Assembly (NCBI GenBank): GCA_026874595.1
Contig: CM049320.1
Span: 7,755,464-7,819,463 of the forward strand
DNA from: Sipunculus nudus
Taxonomy: Eukaryota; Annelida; Sipuncula; Golfingiida; Sipunculidae
Reading direction: 5' to 3'
DNA: 64,000 nucleotides
Positions 23,191 to 34,560 of this stretch are shown here, in pieces; position 1 is the first letter of the stretch; every line of letters begins with the position of its first letter. Made by a program: the position numbers and the translations under genes. The notes beneath the pieces are model-generated. The model was not told where the DNA came from. It searched no databases and saw nothing but the letters and a program-made list of their open reading frames with translations.

Positions 23191-23352
23191 TCAACCAATC
23201 TTGGAGAGATAAATGAAGCATTGTCTCAGCTGGTCATCAATGTATTTAGCCACATTGACCTTTCTTATGCTCTTCATATACTGAATCCAGTCCTCTGTTT
23301 CTTTATATTCGTTAACAAGGGCGAATTTACAAGACACTTTCAGAACACAAAC
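23191..23352 (-). pseudogene. Exon-like ORF linked to the Ig exon (ETEDWIQYMKSIRK)
   Basis: Fifty-three open minus-strand codons, starting VCVLKVSCKFALVNEYKE and continuing ETEDWIQYMKSIRK and KYIDDQLRQC before TGA. It lies about 400 bases upstream (on the minus strand) of the Ig-like exon and is repeated with it in the other two units. In unit A the frame is broken in an A run; in unit C it has a deletion and stops. The text after TGA, in another frame, is also partly conserved between copies (DWLNREYKLGLMEGRATFAQ). Family unknown; LKVSCKF could be an Ig strand B. Confidence 0.45.
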
Positions 23353-23884
23353 TTCTCATCGCAAAATATAAAAATGTGATATGGACAGGCTCTCAACCGG
23401 TTACTGGTGACCCTTTATTCCCATGTGTTGTGACTAAGTGGCAAACATGTCTCTCCAAACCAGAGTCTCTGTTCTTCCTATTAACTTAAGTAATAATAAT
23501 GTCTGTCCTACTATATATATATCAAATTTATATCATAGTTGATTATCGAATATGCATATCTTTATTCTTGAATTCATATCTGAGCTCAAGTTTCAGTCAA
23601 CGTATACTTACCAATTCTTTGTTTTAATGTATTTTACTTTCATTATTTCAAGGATGAAAAATGTGAGTGGTTCCGGAGAGTTGCCTAGTCTCATTCATCG
23701 ATCCTCTGTAATAGGTTGATTTTTATTCACACACCCAGTACATTTACATATAAATACGCTATACACAAGGAAAAATATATAAATGAAAATGTATAAGGTT
23801 AAACATAAGAACAAATGTTACATTACAGACGTCTATGAACGTCTGTTGTGAAGTAAGGTTATATAGGATGACATTATCTCACTG

Positions 23885-25911
23885 TTTTGTTACATTCGTC
23901 ATCGTGTTAAAATTATAATTCAGGATACAGAACGTCAGTGGCCCTTGTCAGTTTGTCTTTCTTACAATAATTCTGCTGTCTCCTTCTTCTGGATTTTCTT
24001 TTCAAAATGTAACAAAACGGTCACAACGATAGGATTCAAAATTTGACTTGTTCTTCCCAGTTACTCCTTTGATCACCGGATGACCTCGATAATTCTTGAT
24101 ATAAATGCTTCTGGTCCTCGACATCCTTGCTTTTCCTCATAAGGTCATCCTGCGTATACATAAGTAGGAATATGGCTTTTCCTTGTAGATGAAGCCATAT
24201 TCACGTATTAATACTCTGGTTACCAGGATTCAAAATATCAGTGCTAGATATTCTATTCCTCCATTTCCCTCGTCAACCTGTCTTTTTTAACTAATTCCAC
24301 CTGCAGGAAACAGAAATCTCTCTCCTTCTTCTGAATATTTTTTTTTCAAAATGTTACAAGACGGTCACAATGATAGGATTCAAAATTTGACTGGTTCTTC
24401 CTAGTTACTCGTTTGAGTAACCTTGAGATTACATGAGATCAAATTCTCCTGGTAATCAACACCATCTTTTTCTCATTATGTCATCCTGCAATTACATATA
24501 TTAGGAATGTGTCTAGTCCTTGTAAGCGAAGCCGTTTTCGTAGGTTCATACTCTGGTTACCAGGATTCAAAATATCAGCGCTAGTCATTCTATTCCTCCA
24601 TCTCCCCACAGAAATAAGAAGGCTGCCTTGTAAGAACAAACTACAGAAAGGGCAAGAGGCCTGCAAATATAAAACAATGTGAATTATTGGTACTTTGGTG
24701 TTGATGATCCCTGGTTTATCTCACGTCTATGCTACATTCGTCATCGTATTAAAATTATAATATAGGATTCAGAACGTCACTGGCCATTGTCAACTTGTGT
24801 TTCTTTCATTAATTCTGCCTGCCATGAACAAAAATCTGAATCCTTCTTCTGGATATTTTGTAAGCGAATCCATATGCATGAATTCATACTCTGGTTACCT
24901 GGATTCAAAATATCAAGGCTAGTTATTCTAATCCTCTAGCTCTCATTTTCGGAAATTAGGAATAATTCCGTTTTTGGAACAAACGACAGAAAAGGGCAAA
25001 GAGCGTTGTGTTATAAATCAATGAAAATCACTGGTACTTTGGAGATAATGATGCCTGGTTTATCTAGTGGAAAGATGACTTCTTCAGATTATTCGTTCCT
25101 CAGTTTATCGTGTAAAGTCAATCGCCCAAACGAAAAATGTCCTGGCCCTTGCCTTCAGCTCAGGTTTAGTCGTACCTCTTCGAGCAATTGAAAAGAGAAT
25201 TGGGCTTGCCATGTTGAACGTTTACTTCAGTATCATCCTTCCATTCCACTAATTTAACTTGTGATTAAGTTTTTGCATGCCGTTATTATATGTAACTATA
25301 TTTCGGATACATGGATTTAGAACGCTAATGATCATTTTGTCAACGTGTCTTTTGTTTTTTATTTCTGCTTGCGTTGAACACAAGAGAAAGCTCAAAAGGT
25401 TAGCAAATGATTACGGGGATTCATAATATGACTATTTCTTAGCCAGGGCTTTAATCAAGAGATGGCCCCACCTTAACCTTGATGAAAAATGTTTCAGATT
25501 ATCTAAAATGGATCATTGCCTGGTAAGCGTATCCTTTCTCATGAGTTCATACTGCTTTTCCAAGGATTAAGGCTGTCACCGCCTGGACTTTCCGTTCCAC
25601 CATATCCTGACATCCATGGGTACAGAATGTTGCCTCCTTTGTAAATTCTGTATATATGAAAGGTGACTATCGTAATACAGATCGATGCGAATTACTGGTA
25701 CTTTGGCGTTAATGATGCCTGGTTTATTTGGTTCATAAATGGCATCTCCAATAAATTTGTTTCGCCATTCCATGTTTTATGGCTGCTAAAGGCCGGAAAA
25801 TGTCAAGCGTTTTTTTTCAGCGATCAATAGGATTCAGAATGTTGCTGATCCTCGTATACATTTTGGCCAGCAGATCGTTGATATTTTGCAGCTTTTTAGA
25901 TTGCTATTAAG
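23885..25911. repeat. Degenerate ~61-bp array, segment 5, including recent duplicate of 1-1,868
   Basis: From 24,050 to 25,911 it is nearly identical to window positions 1-1,868. The 165 bases before that are the array start shared with 20,395 and 27,833. Confidence 0.9.
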
Positions 25912-26606
25912 AGACTATTCTTTTAACAAAGGATCATCTTTCGGTCCAGGAATTCATAGTATGACTGCTTAGCATGTCTACAGTAACGTAGACAAGACAA
26001 CTTCGCGTTCATATAAATGCCTTATATTTCCTTGTGTTGTACCCAATTGACACAACTTTCTCCCCCAGCCACAGCATCTGTTGCCTCTATAAACTTGTAG
26101 ATTGCTTCTCCAGAAGTAACATTTGATATATTTCAGCCCAGTTTAATTAATGTGTCAGGCCAATTTCTTATGTTACTTCATGCTTATCGTCTACCACTCA
26201 ACGTATGAAAATTGTTCCTAAAACCGTGCTAGTTTCTCAACTACAAGTTTTCAATGTTGCGGAGTCTTTTTTTTTGTTGTTGTTTTACCAGGCTCAACAT
26301 TTCATTTATAAAGGTCTTTGCACTGATCATAGTCATAAAAGGCTCTGTATCAACATTCATTAGCAGGTGACTTTTGTCATTTTGATATTCACCTGTTTAC
26401 ATCTGTCTTTTACGATCTAGACTGTTGATTATTCCGGCTAATACCAAGAAGCAACACGGGGGACGACGTCAGGTGACTATGTTTTAATCTTGACCAACCA
26501 CTTGGTCCGAGCAATTTCGCAGCATTATATACTACTGCATGAAACCATAAATCAGACAGCACCTATGTATCACCTATATATTATCATCACAAGATATACC
26601 ACGGGT

Positions 26607-27021
26607 TTATTTCTCACAAGTAACAAAGTTTATAAACCTTCCTTTCTGTGCTTCGTTAAACAATATCTCATCTTAAAGTTCTCCCTGGGTTTCATGATTC
26701 ATGTTTTCCTGACCTCCCTGTATTGGTTTGATGTGATAAATAACACTACAGTAAAAGTCTTTTGTACACTTCTACGAGAGAGAGTATATGCGGAAGCCTT
26801 TTTGCAATACCTTAGTGTTACCGCAGGATTCAAACATGGGGGCACAACTATATATCCCACTGTCATTGGTCTGAATATTTGCCTCTGCCAGAAGCTTGAA
26901 AGCCTTGAACACCTAGACATTCATCAGTTTTGAAATCATATAATACTTTTTTTATCCAGCAGGTCCTCTTTCCTTTCTCTAATCCTTTGTTCACAATTAT
27001 TTGTTTACCTGATTTACCAAA
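26607..27021 (-). pseudogene. Immunoglobulin V-like exon, frameshifted copy
   Basis: Homologous to 22,387-22,809. It keeps NIQTNDSGIYSCAPMFESCG and the preceding GVQGFQASG, where the other copy has a stop. A single-base loss near the start (GLEKGKR frame), a run of extra A, loss of bases before NIQT, and a TAG downstream leave it without a continuous frame. The two copies carry different lesions, so each decayed after duplication. Confidence 0.6.
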
Positions 27022-27374
27022 CTTTAGATTTTAATGACATAATTGACATTTTTACTAAGACCTCTTGCATACAGAGGTGCTATTTTCTTTTCCAAAGCAA
27101 TTTATTATGTTGTTATAGCTATATTTGTCTTTATATCCAACAATTCCGAATGACATTATCACTCGTAAATACTACTTACCTGTCTTCTAGGGAATCGCCT
27201 CATTTAAAATAATCCTTAAGCCGTCTTTGCTTTATCGAGAATTCATCAACACTGGCTCCCTGGCTCCTTGTTGCTTGAGGTACACGTCTATCTTTCCCTT
27301 ATTGCTGATGGGATTTCACACCGGGTTTCTTTTATTCCATTAGTCCTAACGTGCATTCACTAGTCCACCAATCA

Positions 27375-27545
27375 TGGATAGAAAAATGAAGCATCGTCTT
27401 AGCTGTTCGTCAATGTATTAAGCCACATTGACCTTTCTAACGCTCTTCATATACTGAATCCAGTCCTCTTTTTCTTTCTATTCGTTAACAAGACACTTTC
27501 AGAACACCAACTTCTCTTCGCAAAATATAAAAATTCGACGAGGAC
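27375..27545 (-). pseudogene. Broken copy of the ETEDWIQY exon
   Basis: The minus strand keeps EDWIQYMKSVRKVNVA but has lost about 13 bases upstream (the CKFAL segment) and has TAG and TAA in frame. Confidence 0.45.
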
Positions 27546-27832
27546 AGGCTCCCAAAAGGTTACTTATCCTTACCAATTCTTTGTTTTTATGTCTTTTACT
27601 TCATTATTTCTAGGATGAAAATGTGTTTCCGGAGAGTTATCTTCTCGCATTCATCCATCTTCTGTAATAGGTTGATTTTCAGTACATTTATGTGTGAATA
27701 CACTATACACAAAAACATTTATTACTGAAAGTGTGTAAGGTTTAAGCCTAAGAACAAATGTTACATTATAGACTCAGATGAATTTTTATTGTGAACTAAT
27801 GTTATATAGGTAGAGTTTTTCCTCACTTTTTT

Positions 27833-28520
27833 TGTTACATTTGTCATCGTATTGAACTTATAATTCAGATTTCAAAACATCATTGACCCTTGTCAACTTG
27901 TATTTTTGCATAAATTCTGCCTTCCTTTTGTAAAAATGTCACAAAACGGTCACAAGAATAGGATTCTAAAATTGTCTGGTTCTTCCTAGATACTCTTTTA
28001 ATTACCGGATGACCTTAAGATAATATGATATAAATGCTTCTGGTGCTCGACACCCTTTCCTTTTCTCACGAAGTCATCCTGCGATTACAAAAAGTAGGAA
28101 TGTGACTTTTCGTTGTAAAAGAAGCCGTCTTAATGAGTTCACACTATGGTTACCAGGATTCAAAATATCAGGGCAAGTCATTATATTCCTCCATCTCCGA
28201 TTTTTTCTAGAAGTAGGAAAGATGCCTTTTTGGAACAAACTACAGGGCAAGGACAAGAGGCCTTCGTAGTATAAAACAATGCGGATTACTGGTACTTTGG
28301 TGTTGATGATGCCTGATTTATCTAGTTGTTTGATGACCTCTCCAGTTTATTCGTTCCTCAATTCATCGTGTAACTGCCAAAATGATAAACGTGCCTTGCC
28401 GGTCGCTGAGGTTAAGTCATACTTCTTCCATCCATTGAAATGAGAATTGGGCTTGCCATGTTGAACTTTTACAAGGGCATTTTCCTTTGATTCCACTTAT
28501 TTCACTTGTGATTAAGTACA
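27833..28520. repeat. Degenerate ~61-bp array, segment 6 (truncated end)
   Basis: Starts with the same text as the arrays at 20,395 and 23,885. Units are visible near 27,960, 28,075, 28,155 and 28,210. It stops near 28,520, where sequence typical of block A/B (TACATTTACGACTGAATACACTG) joins, suggesting an internal rearrangement. Confidence 0.65.
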
Positions 28521-28888
28521 TTTACGACTGAATACACTGTACACACGGACAAATTTATAAAAGAAAACGCACGTGAACAAGGTTTAAACATACGAAAACA
28601 ATGTTGCATTACAGACGTCGATGAATTGATTTTGTAAAGTAACATTTTACAGGTACAGCTTTTCTATATCCGGTTACATTGTCTCTATAATGAATGTTTA
28701 TTTATATTTATTACTATGTATCAATATATTTTCCTGAATAATGCCATAATCCCGTTTATGTCATAATTCATTGTCACATCACTGTTGTGCACAGAGAATG
28801 ATGGAAAATTTTCTTCACATTTTTATGTATATACATATTTGTGAAATAATAATAGTAAGGGGGTAAATATGCCGAAGTCGTACATAAT

Positions 28889-29086
28889 ATGTTTAATAGT
28901 TTTATATTATTTTGTTTCTGTATAATTATCGGGGTTAGCATAGATGGACCCGTCTCTGTCAACCAATTCTTGAGGATAATATTAAATTATGTATTAAAGA
29001 ACGTTACTCTATGTAGACGGCGTCTCTTATTCCTTTTACAAAATGAAGTACAGATCTCCCTTTTGGACGTTTGGTTTACGGCCTAA
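28889..29086 (+). CDS. Small ORF with signal-peptide-like start
   Basis: ATG starts a 65-codon frame whose first 17 residues, MFNSFILFCFCIIIGVS, have the hydrophobic profile of a signal peptide with a plausible cleavage site before IDGPV. The rest (VNQFLRIILNY, then a basic CRRR stretch) has no motif. It could be a secreted peptide, the first exon of a larger secreted protein, or chance in AT-rich DNA. It lies just beyond the edge of the Ig-remnant arrays but on the opposite strand from them. Confidence 0.2.
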   Translation: MFNSFILFCFCIIIGVSIDGPVSVNQFLRIILNYVLKNVTLCRRRLLFLLQNEVQISLLDVWFTA

Positions 29087-29156
29087 ATTTTTTGTGTAAA
29101 AATTTCAATTTACATTTTACAACTTTTATTAAATACTGAATTAAGCATAATATGGA

Positions 29157-29402
29157 ATGCCTAAAAGACTTCGTAAACGTAAGCTTATCAGATATCATGT
29201 TCTCAGGTTGATCTGCCTGTCTGGTTCCATATCACTGTTAGTGATGAAGTTGAGATATATTGGCCGTATAATATTCTTTGAATTCGTAATTAGGTCGACT
29301 TTATATCTGCGTACTCCATCACATTCAACACCTCAAGATATTTTATCTCTGACCAAAAACTCCATGAGTATGAAATATCGTCAAGTTCCAAGCAGAGATT
29401 AG
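29157..29402 (+). other. Unassigned 81-codon ORF
   Basis: Starts MPKRLRKRKLIRY and has a mid-protein hydrophobic stretch. No recognised domain and no splice or polyA context that I can support. Recorded because it is the only other open frame in this gap. Confidence 0.12.
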
Positions 29403-29478
29403 CAGGGATCAGTTATGCAGTTTTTTCCAGAGCCATTTAGGTTTGATATCCATGATACCATTACCTGATTTTACATGA

Positions 29479-29684
29479 TACAGTTTTTGATAACGTGACA
29501 GAAAAGTTTTTTAAAAAAGTAAAAAGTTTACTTCATTACTTCGTGTCTATCAGAATCTGATAACGTCCGGTATTTGACAATCAAAATCCTGTGAAATCGT
29601 TTATCTGAACTATTCTTTATTTGAAAAAAAAAAACCTGTCCCTCGAGCTTTTCGAGCTTTTCGGATAAACGACGCTATACTGTA
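29479..29684. mobile_element. pogo/Tigger-like MITE
   Basis: On the minus strand the right end reads TA then CAGTATAGCGTCGTTTATCC, close to pogo-type ends (CAGT...CGTTTATCCGAA). The left end at 29,481 reads CAGTTTTTGATAACG and is flanked by TA too. A 202-bp element between TA duplications fits a pogo-like MITE. The left inverted repeat is degenerate, so the left boundary is less certain. Confidence 0.4.
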
Positions 29685-29689
29685 TCATC

Positions 29690-30060
29690 AATATCCCCTT
29701 TTCACGCGTCCGGGACCCACGCGGGTCTCGCCAGCAAAATCGGTAGGATGGGGAGATGAGAGGGTGCTGCCGACCGGCAAGGAAAATCGGCTTCAAAATT
29801 CCTTGACAATATCGAGGATTTTGCGGCCGATTTTTATCCTGCAGGAAAATTCGGTAGATTTGAAGGCGGAACCGGAAAAATAGGCTGATATACAACCTTC
29901 CTTTCAATTGTGTAATCTTTCCTGACACCAATAACAATCATGGCGACGACATCAGACGTGCAGATCACCGGCAAATTCTGAACGGTAGTTGGTAGGTGTG
30001 CGGGCCGGATGGGAGGCCGGCTTTAGGGGCCAGCATGCGGATGCCGCATGCATTACATGA
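29690..30060. promoter_or_regulatory. GC-rich, CpG-containing island
   Basis: Much richer in G, C and CpG than anything within several kb, with several short palindromes (GACCCACGCGGGTC, GCATGCGGATGCCGCATGC). An ATG in a good context at 29,940 opens a 13-codon frame only (MATTSDVQITGKF). It could be a promoter and first exon, or a transposon insertion. No downstream plus-strand coding exon is evident, and a LINE remnant on the other strand follows. Confidence 0.3.
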
Positions 30061-30195
30061 ATTATGTGCACTTGTCACTGGAAAAGATGAAAGAATTGAA
30101 AGAACTTGTAAGACAGCTTGGAGAACTACATGACAATAAAATAAAAATACAAGTTACAACAAAGATCTGTCATAGTAAGACTGTAAAACTAATAC

Positions 30196-31014
30196 AAGAC
30201 TGATGAAGTATGACTGGGATACTTTTTGAAAAGATGTTAATTTGGAAGGACTGCCTGCATAAAATGAAGCAACCTGAAAGAAATCAATGCGTGGTTTGAG
30301 GAGGATACAGTAATTGTAATGGGTTGAGCGTGTGGAATAATAGTGGGCGTCTTAAGTCATAACAAACTTATCACACAGATACGAAGGGGTTAAACCATTT
30401 ATGCATTTATAATTTGCAACAGACATAAGGTAAAAATATCGCTGCTCGATTGTCATCAAACCAATCTTGTTTATTAGCCCAAATCCTCATCGCCGACACT
30501 GAATACGTTGAAAAGCGGCACGGATAGTGCTTGTGCAGCTGCCCCCTACAGTTAGGCCATAGTCCATAGTTATCTGTACGATTGCATAATATATTGTGAG
30601 CAGAAACTTTTATGGGAGAAATATGCTAATTCTGTGTAAGAGACCTATTTTGCAATATAACTTTTAGAAAAATGCAGAAGTATGAGGTTTCCACGTGAGC
30701 TGTGAATCATTTATGAAGCCAAGGTGACAGTTTTCATCAACGCTCAGGATAACTCGTTCCTCCATACGGATTTGTAATATATTTGATGTTTTGCGTTGTT
30801 TAGAACTTATTACCATTGTAGCTGATTTGTGTGTTAGCAACTAGTTTGTTTTTTGGAGTCATTTGGTTACTTGGTCGGCAACACTCTGCAGCTAATGTTG
30901 TGCTTAATAGCGATTAAGGCCGTCCGCGTAGAGAGTGATGTCATCAGCATAAATCGAACATTTAGCGTTTAAAATATTAGTGGGCACAGTAATCATAAAA
31001 AATAATGAGCCCAA
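30196..31014 (-). mobile_element. LINE (non-LTR retrotransposon) remnant: reverse transcriptase and C-terminal part
   Basis: Reading down the minus strand: GSLFFMI, then CSIYADDITLYADG (the RT catalytic YADD motif, 30,940-30,954), then after damage VISSKQRKTSN, then LGFINDSQLTWKPH (thumb-region motif), LLHRIS, IVQITMDYGLTVGGS, MTIEQRYFYLMSVANYKCIN, GLTPSYLC, PRIDFF and SYFIS. This order matches the second half of RT plus the conserved C-terminus of jockey/CR1-like LINEs (QLTWKPH, MDYG, EQRYFYL, YKCINGLAP, PR.EFF). Several stops and shifts show it is dead. The 5' half, with the endonuclease and the first RT motifs, is absent. Similarity ends abruptly near 31,014 upstream of GSLFF. Confidence 0.85.
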
Positions 31015-31439
31015 TTACCGCCCGAACTTTAGCCCAGTATATACATATTTATAAATGCGTCAAACTGAATTGTGAATTTAAAGCAAAATACATTAATGTT
31101 AGATTAATGTTAATTTTCAATTGTGCACGAGTTAGTCGCATGAAACGGATTATCGGCACGTAAGGGGATTTCCGTCACGGAAAAAAATCCGCATGAATGG
31201 AAAATCATTGCACAAAATAATAAATATTATTTGTTTAATATTATGACTCATTTACTAAATCTTGGTTCATATATAAATGTATATGAAAACTAGAATACTA
31301 ATAGGTAGGAATGGCCCCACAAAATTTCAATAAACTTCCAGTGCTGGCTGTGAAATGCTTGGAAAATTTTAATAATTGCCCTGATAACATGCAGAGACAC
31401 AGGAAACTGACATATTAAACTGCAAGCCTGGTCAACATA

Positions 31440-32950
31440 TAAATAAGTAGGATGATACTGTGACCTTGAACTTTGACTTTGTGATGTCGAAATCAAAATG
31501 GTTCTTCACCTTATTGTAGCCCAGCCATATGTTAAAAATGGAAGATTTTGATTAAACAATGTCAACAAACTTTACGAAAAGTGGGTTCAGTGACCTTGAC
31601 CTTTGACTTGACCACGTCAAAATCTGCAGATTTCTTCCCCTTTCGGCAGGTTATTCATAAGTGAAAGACGGATGGTATGGGATGCAAAGTCTGGCTTAAA
31701 ATGCATCCACAATCTTTTTCAAGATGTGGGTCTTGTGACCTTCACCTTTGACCTTGTGACTCTGAAATCAAAAGGATGCTTATTTTAGTGGTGTAGCATT
31801 AATAAATCACGTCTGAAGGAAATTTGTCTACCTAAACTATTTTGTGAATGGATGGGCACTTATCTTGACCTTTGACATCGTGAACCCAAAATAAAAAGGG
31901 TTTATTCAGATACGGCTTACTTTTTCATGTGGAAGCTTTGTCCTCAAAAATGCAATGTACCAAAACACCCATATGATACATATGCAAATCTTACAAAGTT
32001 ATTGCAACCCAAAATTGCTAAGGACGAAGTAAACTTTGGATAATTTGACCTTTATGATAAGGTCCAAGTTCACAAGATTTCAAAAATCCACTGAGAACTT
32101 TAAACATATCAAATGAGTTCAAATAAACAGTACTTCAAAAGTTATCAGATTAAAGAAAAAAAATTTCATTTTGGCTAATTTGACCTAAGTAGATCAAGGT
32201 CGAGATCACCAGATTTTGACCTTGTCAAAGATCATTATGGAAACAACATTTGTTTCAAATTTATGGGTGAAATCTTAAGTCCTTTAAAAGTTACATGGAT
32301 CACAAAATAATTTCCGCAGATTTCACCTTGAGGATCAAGGTGAAGTTCTCGAGTTTTTGTACTCCTCCCAGAGTATGGCATATACAGCTTGTGTGTCAAA
32401 TTTTGAAGAAAAAAACATGCAAAACTTCCAAAGTTAAAGGGATCATAATAATCATATACTCCTGCAGATTTGATCTCATTTTCCGACTTTTTCGAGAACT
32501 TTGATTCAACAACTTGTATGCTAAATTTGAGAACAAATATACAGTACTCAAAAATGTGTTTGTTAAATTTGAGGGGAAATGTACAATACTTTCTAGGTTA
32601 TTACATTCATAAGAAATCTTAAATATGGTGAACTATATTTTGCCCACTTTTGGCTTGAGATTCCTGGCCACGGTCACAATGTTTCATCTCGCCCTTAAAA
32701 ATGATTGAAATAATTTGTGTTTCAAAATTGAGATGAAAATGTCTAGTACCTCAAAAGTTATCGGGTACACGCAAATTTATGCTGAATTGACCTTGAAAAA
32801 TGAAGGAAGAATTAAAGTTCTTGTTAAAAATGAGCTTAAAATTAAATAGAATAATCAGCGCTTAAAAATTAATAGCGTTCGCAATATATCCCATAGACTA
32901 AGACTGATGACGACAACAAAAGACTGAACGATTCTGCTGAAAACAATACG
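31440..32950 (+). repeat. Decayed GACCTTGACCTTTGAC-type repeat block
   Basis: Motifs such as TGACCTTGACCTTTGAC, TTGACCTTTGACATCG, ATTTGACCTAAGTAGATCAAGGTC and TTCACCTTGAGGATCAAGG recur about every 100-150 bases. Part of it (31,645-31,755) is the inverted mate of 9,740-9,850. It ends in a stretch (ATATCCCATAGACTAAGACTGATGACGAC) that recurs near 34,095. No gene. Confidence 0.7.
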
Positions 32951-33059
32951 TCTACCCTAAAAAAAAGGGGGGGGGGTGATAATAAAGACATCTGACTTTA
33001 TCTTTTTATACTATCTAATATAAATAGACAGTCTCACAGATAAAGGGGAAGAAACACTA

Positions 33060-33375
33060 AAAATAAAAAAATAGGTCTTTAGCAACTGATGGAACTAGTT
33101 ATGATCAGTAAACACAACATGCTTTTGAACACTAGATAAAACAACAGTTTAGAAACAGATACCATTGTTGTGATTTGGCAGTCTCAAAATAGAGTAAAAA
33201 ATGCGTCAAATATAAATAAGTACAGGTAGCGCCACTACTCTTCGAAAACTGATAAAACTAGTCGTGAACAATAAAGATACAAGGTGTTAGGACACACGGT
33301 AAAACTACAGCTGAGAAATTAATACGTGTGTTGTAATTTGGCGGTCTCAAAAATAGGACAACAATTTTTCAGGAA
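33060..33375. repeat. Tandem pair of ~150-bp units
   Basis: Unit text ACTGATGGAACTAGT..ATGATCAGTAAACACAACATG, ACACTAG, TTTGGCAGTCTCAAAATAG recurs about 160 bases later (ACTGATAAAACTAGTCGTGAACA..., TTTGGCGGTCTCAAAAATAGG) and again at 34,320-34,545. Confidence 0.6.
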
Positions 33376-34320
33376 TTGATAGTCATGATAATTCTATTTA
33401 TGATCATAAGATGAGAAGAAGAGATGAGAGAAGAGAATTTAAATTAAATGAGCCCATCAAATAAACAAGAATTCGTTATGCCGTTGACGCAATTCATGCA
33501 GACTAAATGTACACAAAAGCTGAGCTAAAACCGTTTAGTTCTGTTTAGAAAATGTTCATAATCGTGGATCTTGCATTGTACATATATTATGGCCGGAAAT
33601 TTAGAGTAAATTTGATGACGTAAACAAATAAACCACGTTCCAGGTAGGTCTTAACCGCAACCCAAACATCATTGTGACCAAAAGTTGACAGCAATTAACT
33701 GATTTGAAAGGGAAATGCAGGAGCATTCAATCAACCAATTATAGTGTTCCCATCTGCCAAAAGATGGCGTCTCTGTGCGGAAAATGAAAGATTTTGTGTT
33801 ATAACTAGAATTACACGAAGTATGTCCATTTAACATCACGCAACTGTAGCATGTAAAAAACAACCCTGTATCCTTTTCCTTGATCTTATATTTACATACA
33901 AAAAACATTAAATTATAGAATAAATTAAGCTGTACTTCAAGTTATGTGGTTCACAAAAAAATTGACCGATTAGACCTTGCAGATCAAGGTCACCAGTTTT
34001 CAACTCCGCCGAGACTTTGGAAGAAATAATCGGTATTTCAATTTGAGGGATAAACAAACAGCACTTTGAAAAAAATGATGTCGTTCACAAGATATCCCAC
34101 AGACGACTAATTGCGACGATGCCGACAGACGACGGGACTGAAAACAATTAAATGTGCCCCCCCCCCCCCCCACACACACACACACCGCAGGTGAGGAGGG
34201 GGAACCATAATTAACACACCAGGTTTCAGGACATTAGATGAAGCCACAGTGTATACAATTTTAACTGATAACATGGATGTAATTTGACATAAATTGGGCG
34301 GAACGCCTGAACTATAGGAT
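33376..34320. repeat. Interspersed repeat remnants; C-run/CA tract
   Basis: No supportable gene. 33,940-34,140 repeats the end of the GACCTTGACC-type block (AGATCAAGGTCACCAG, AGATATCCCACAGACGAC). A run of C followed by (CA)n lies at 34,156-34,184. The minus-strand frame at 33,669-33,908 has no motif. Confidence 0.5.
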
Positions 34321-34560
34321 AAAAACAGGTGGCGCCACCAGTCTCCAGCAACTGATGCAACTATTCATGATCAGTTAACACACAAGGTTTTAGAACACTA
34401 GTCCTGAAACTACAGCTGAGAAAATGACACCACTGATATAATTTGGCGGTCTCAATAGTAGAGGAAAACTTTTATGTGAAACTACAGCTGAATAATTTTC
34501 TACAATTTCTCTGATTTGGCAGTCTAAAAAATGACGCGACTGCAAGTTGCGGTCTAAGAA
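34321..34560. repeat. Two more units of the ~150-bp family
   Basis: Carries GGTGGCGCCACC, ATGATCAGTTAACACACAAGG, TTTTAGAACACTAG and AATTTGGCGGTCTCAATAG, matching 33,060-33,375. Followed by a partial unit (TGATTTGGCAGTC). Confidence 0.6.

Larger units (their letters stand above)
21761..23884. repeat. 3.5-3.95 kb tandem family, block B
   Basis: Non-array part of the unit. It holds the better preserved Ig-like exon and the ETEDWIQY exon on the minus strand, listed separately. It aligns with 25,911-27,833. Plus-strand open frames here (22,935-23,216 and 23,119-23,379) are shadows of the minus-strand exons. Confidence 0.8.
25912..27832. repeat. 3.5-3.95 kb tandem family, block C
   Basis: Aligns with block B (21,761-23,884). 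It has the Ig-like and ETEDWIQY exon remnants on the minus strand, both damaged. The 147-codon plus-strand frame at 26,490-26,933 is antisense to the Ig remnant and is not taken as a gene. Confidence 0.8.

Noticed and set aside
22935-23379. Two overlapping plus-strand frames of 86-93 codons
   Set aside because: Shadows of the minus-strand ETEDWIQY region; not conserved in the sister units.
26490-26933. 147-codon plus-strand open frame
   Set aside because: Antisense to the Ig-like remnant; the homologous segment in block B is not open in this frame.
1-28520. Regular direct repeats suggesting a CRISPR-like array
   Set aside because: The units are highly diverged, not identical with unique spacers, and the DNA is animal.
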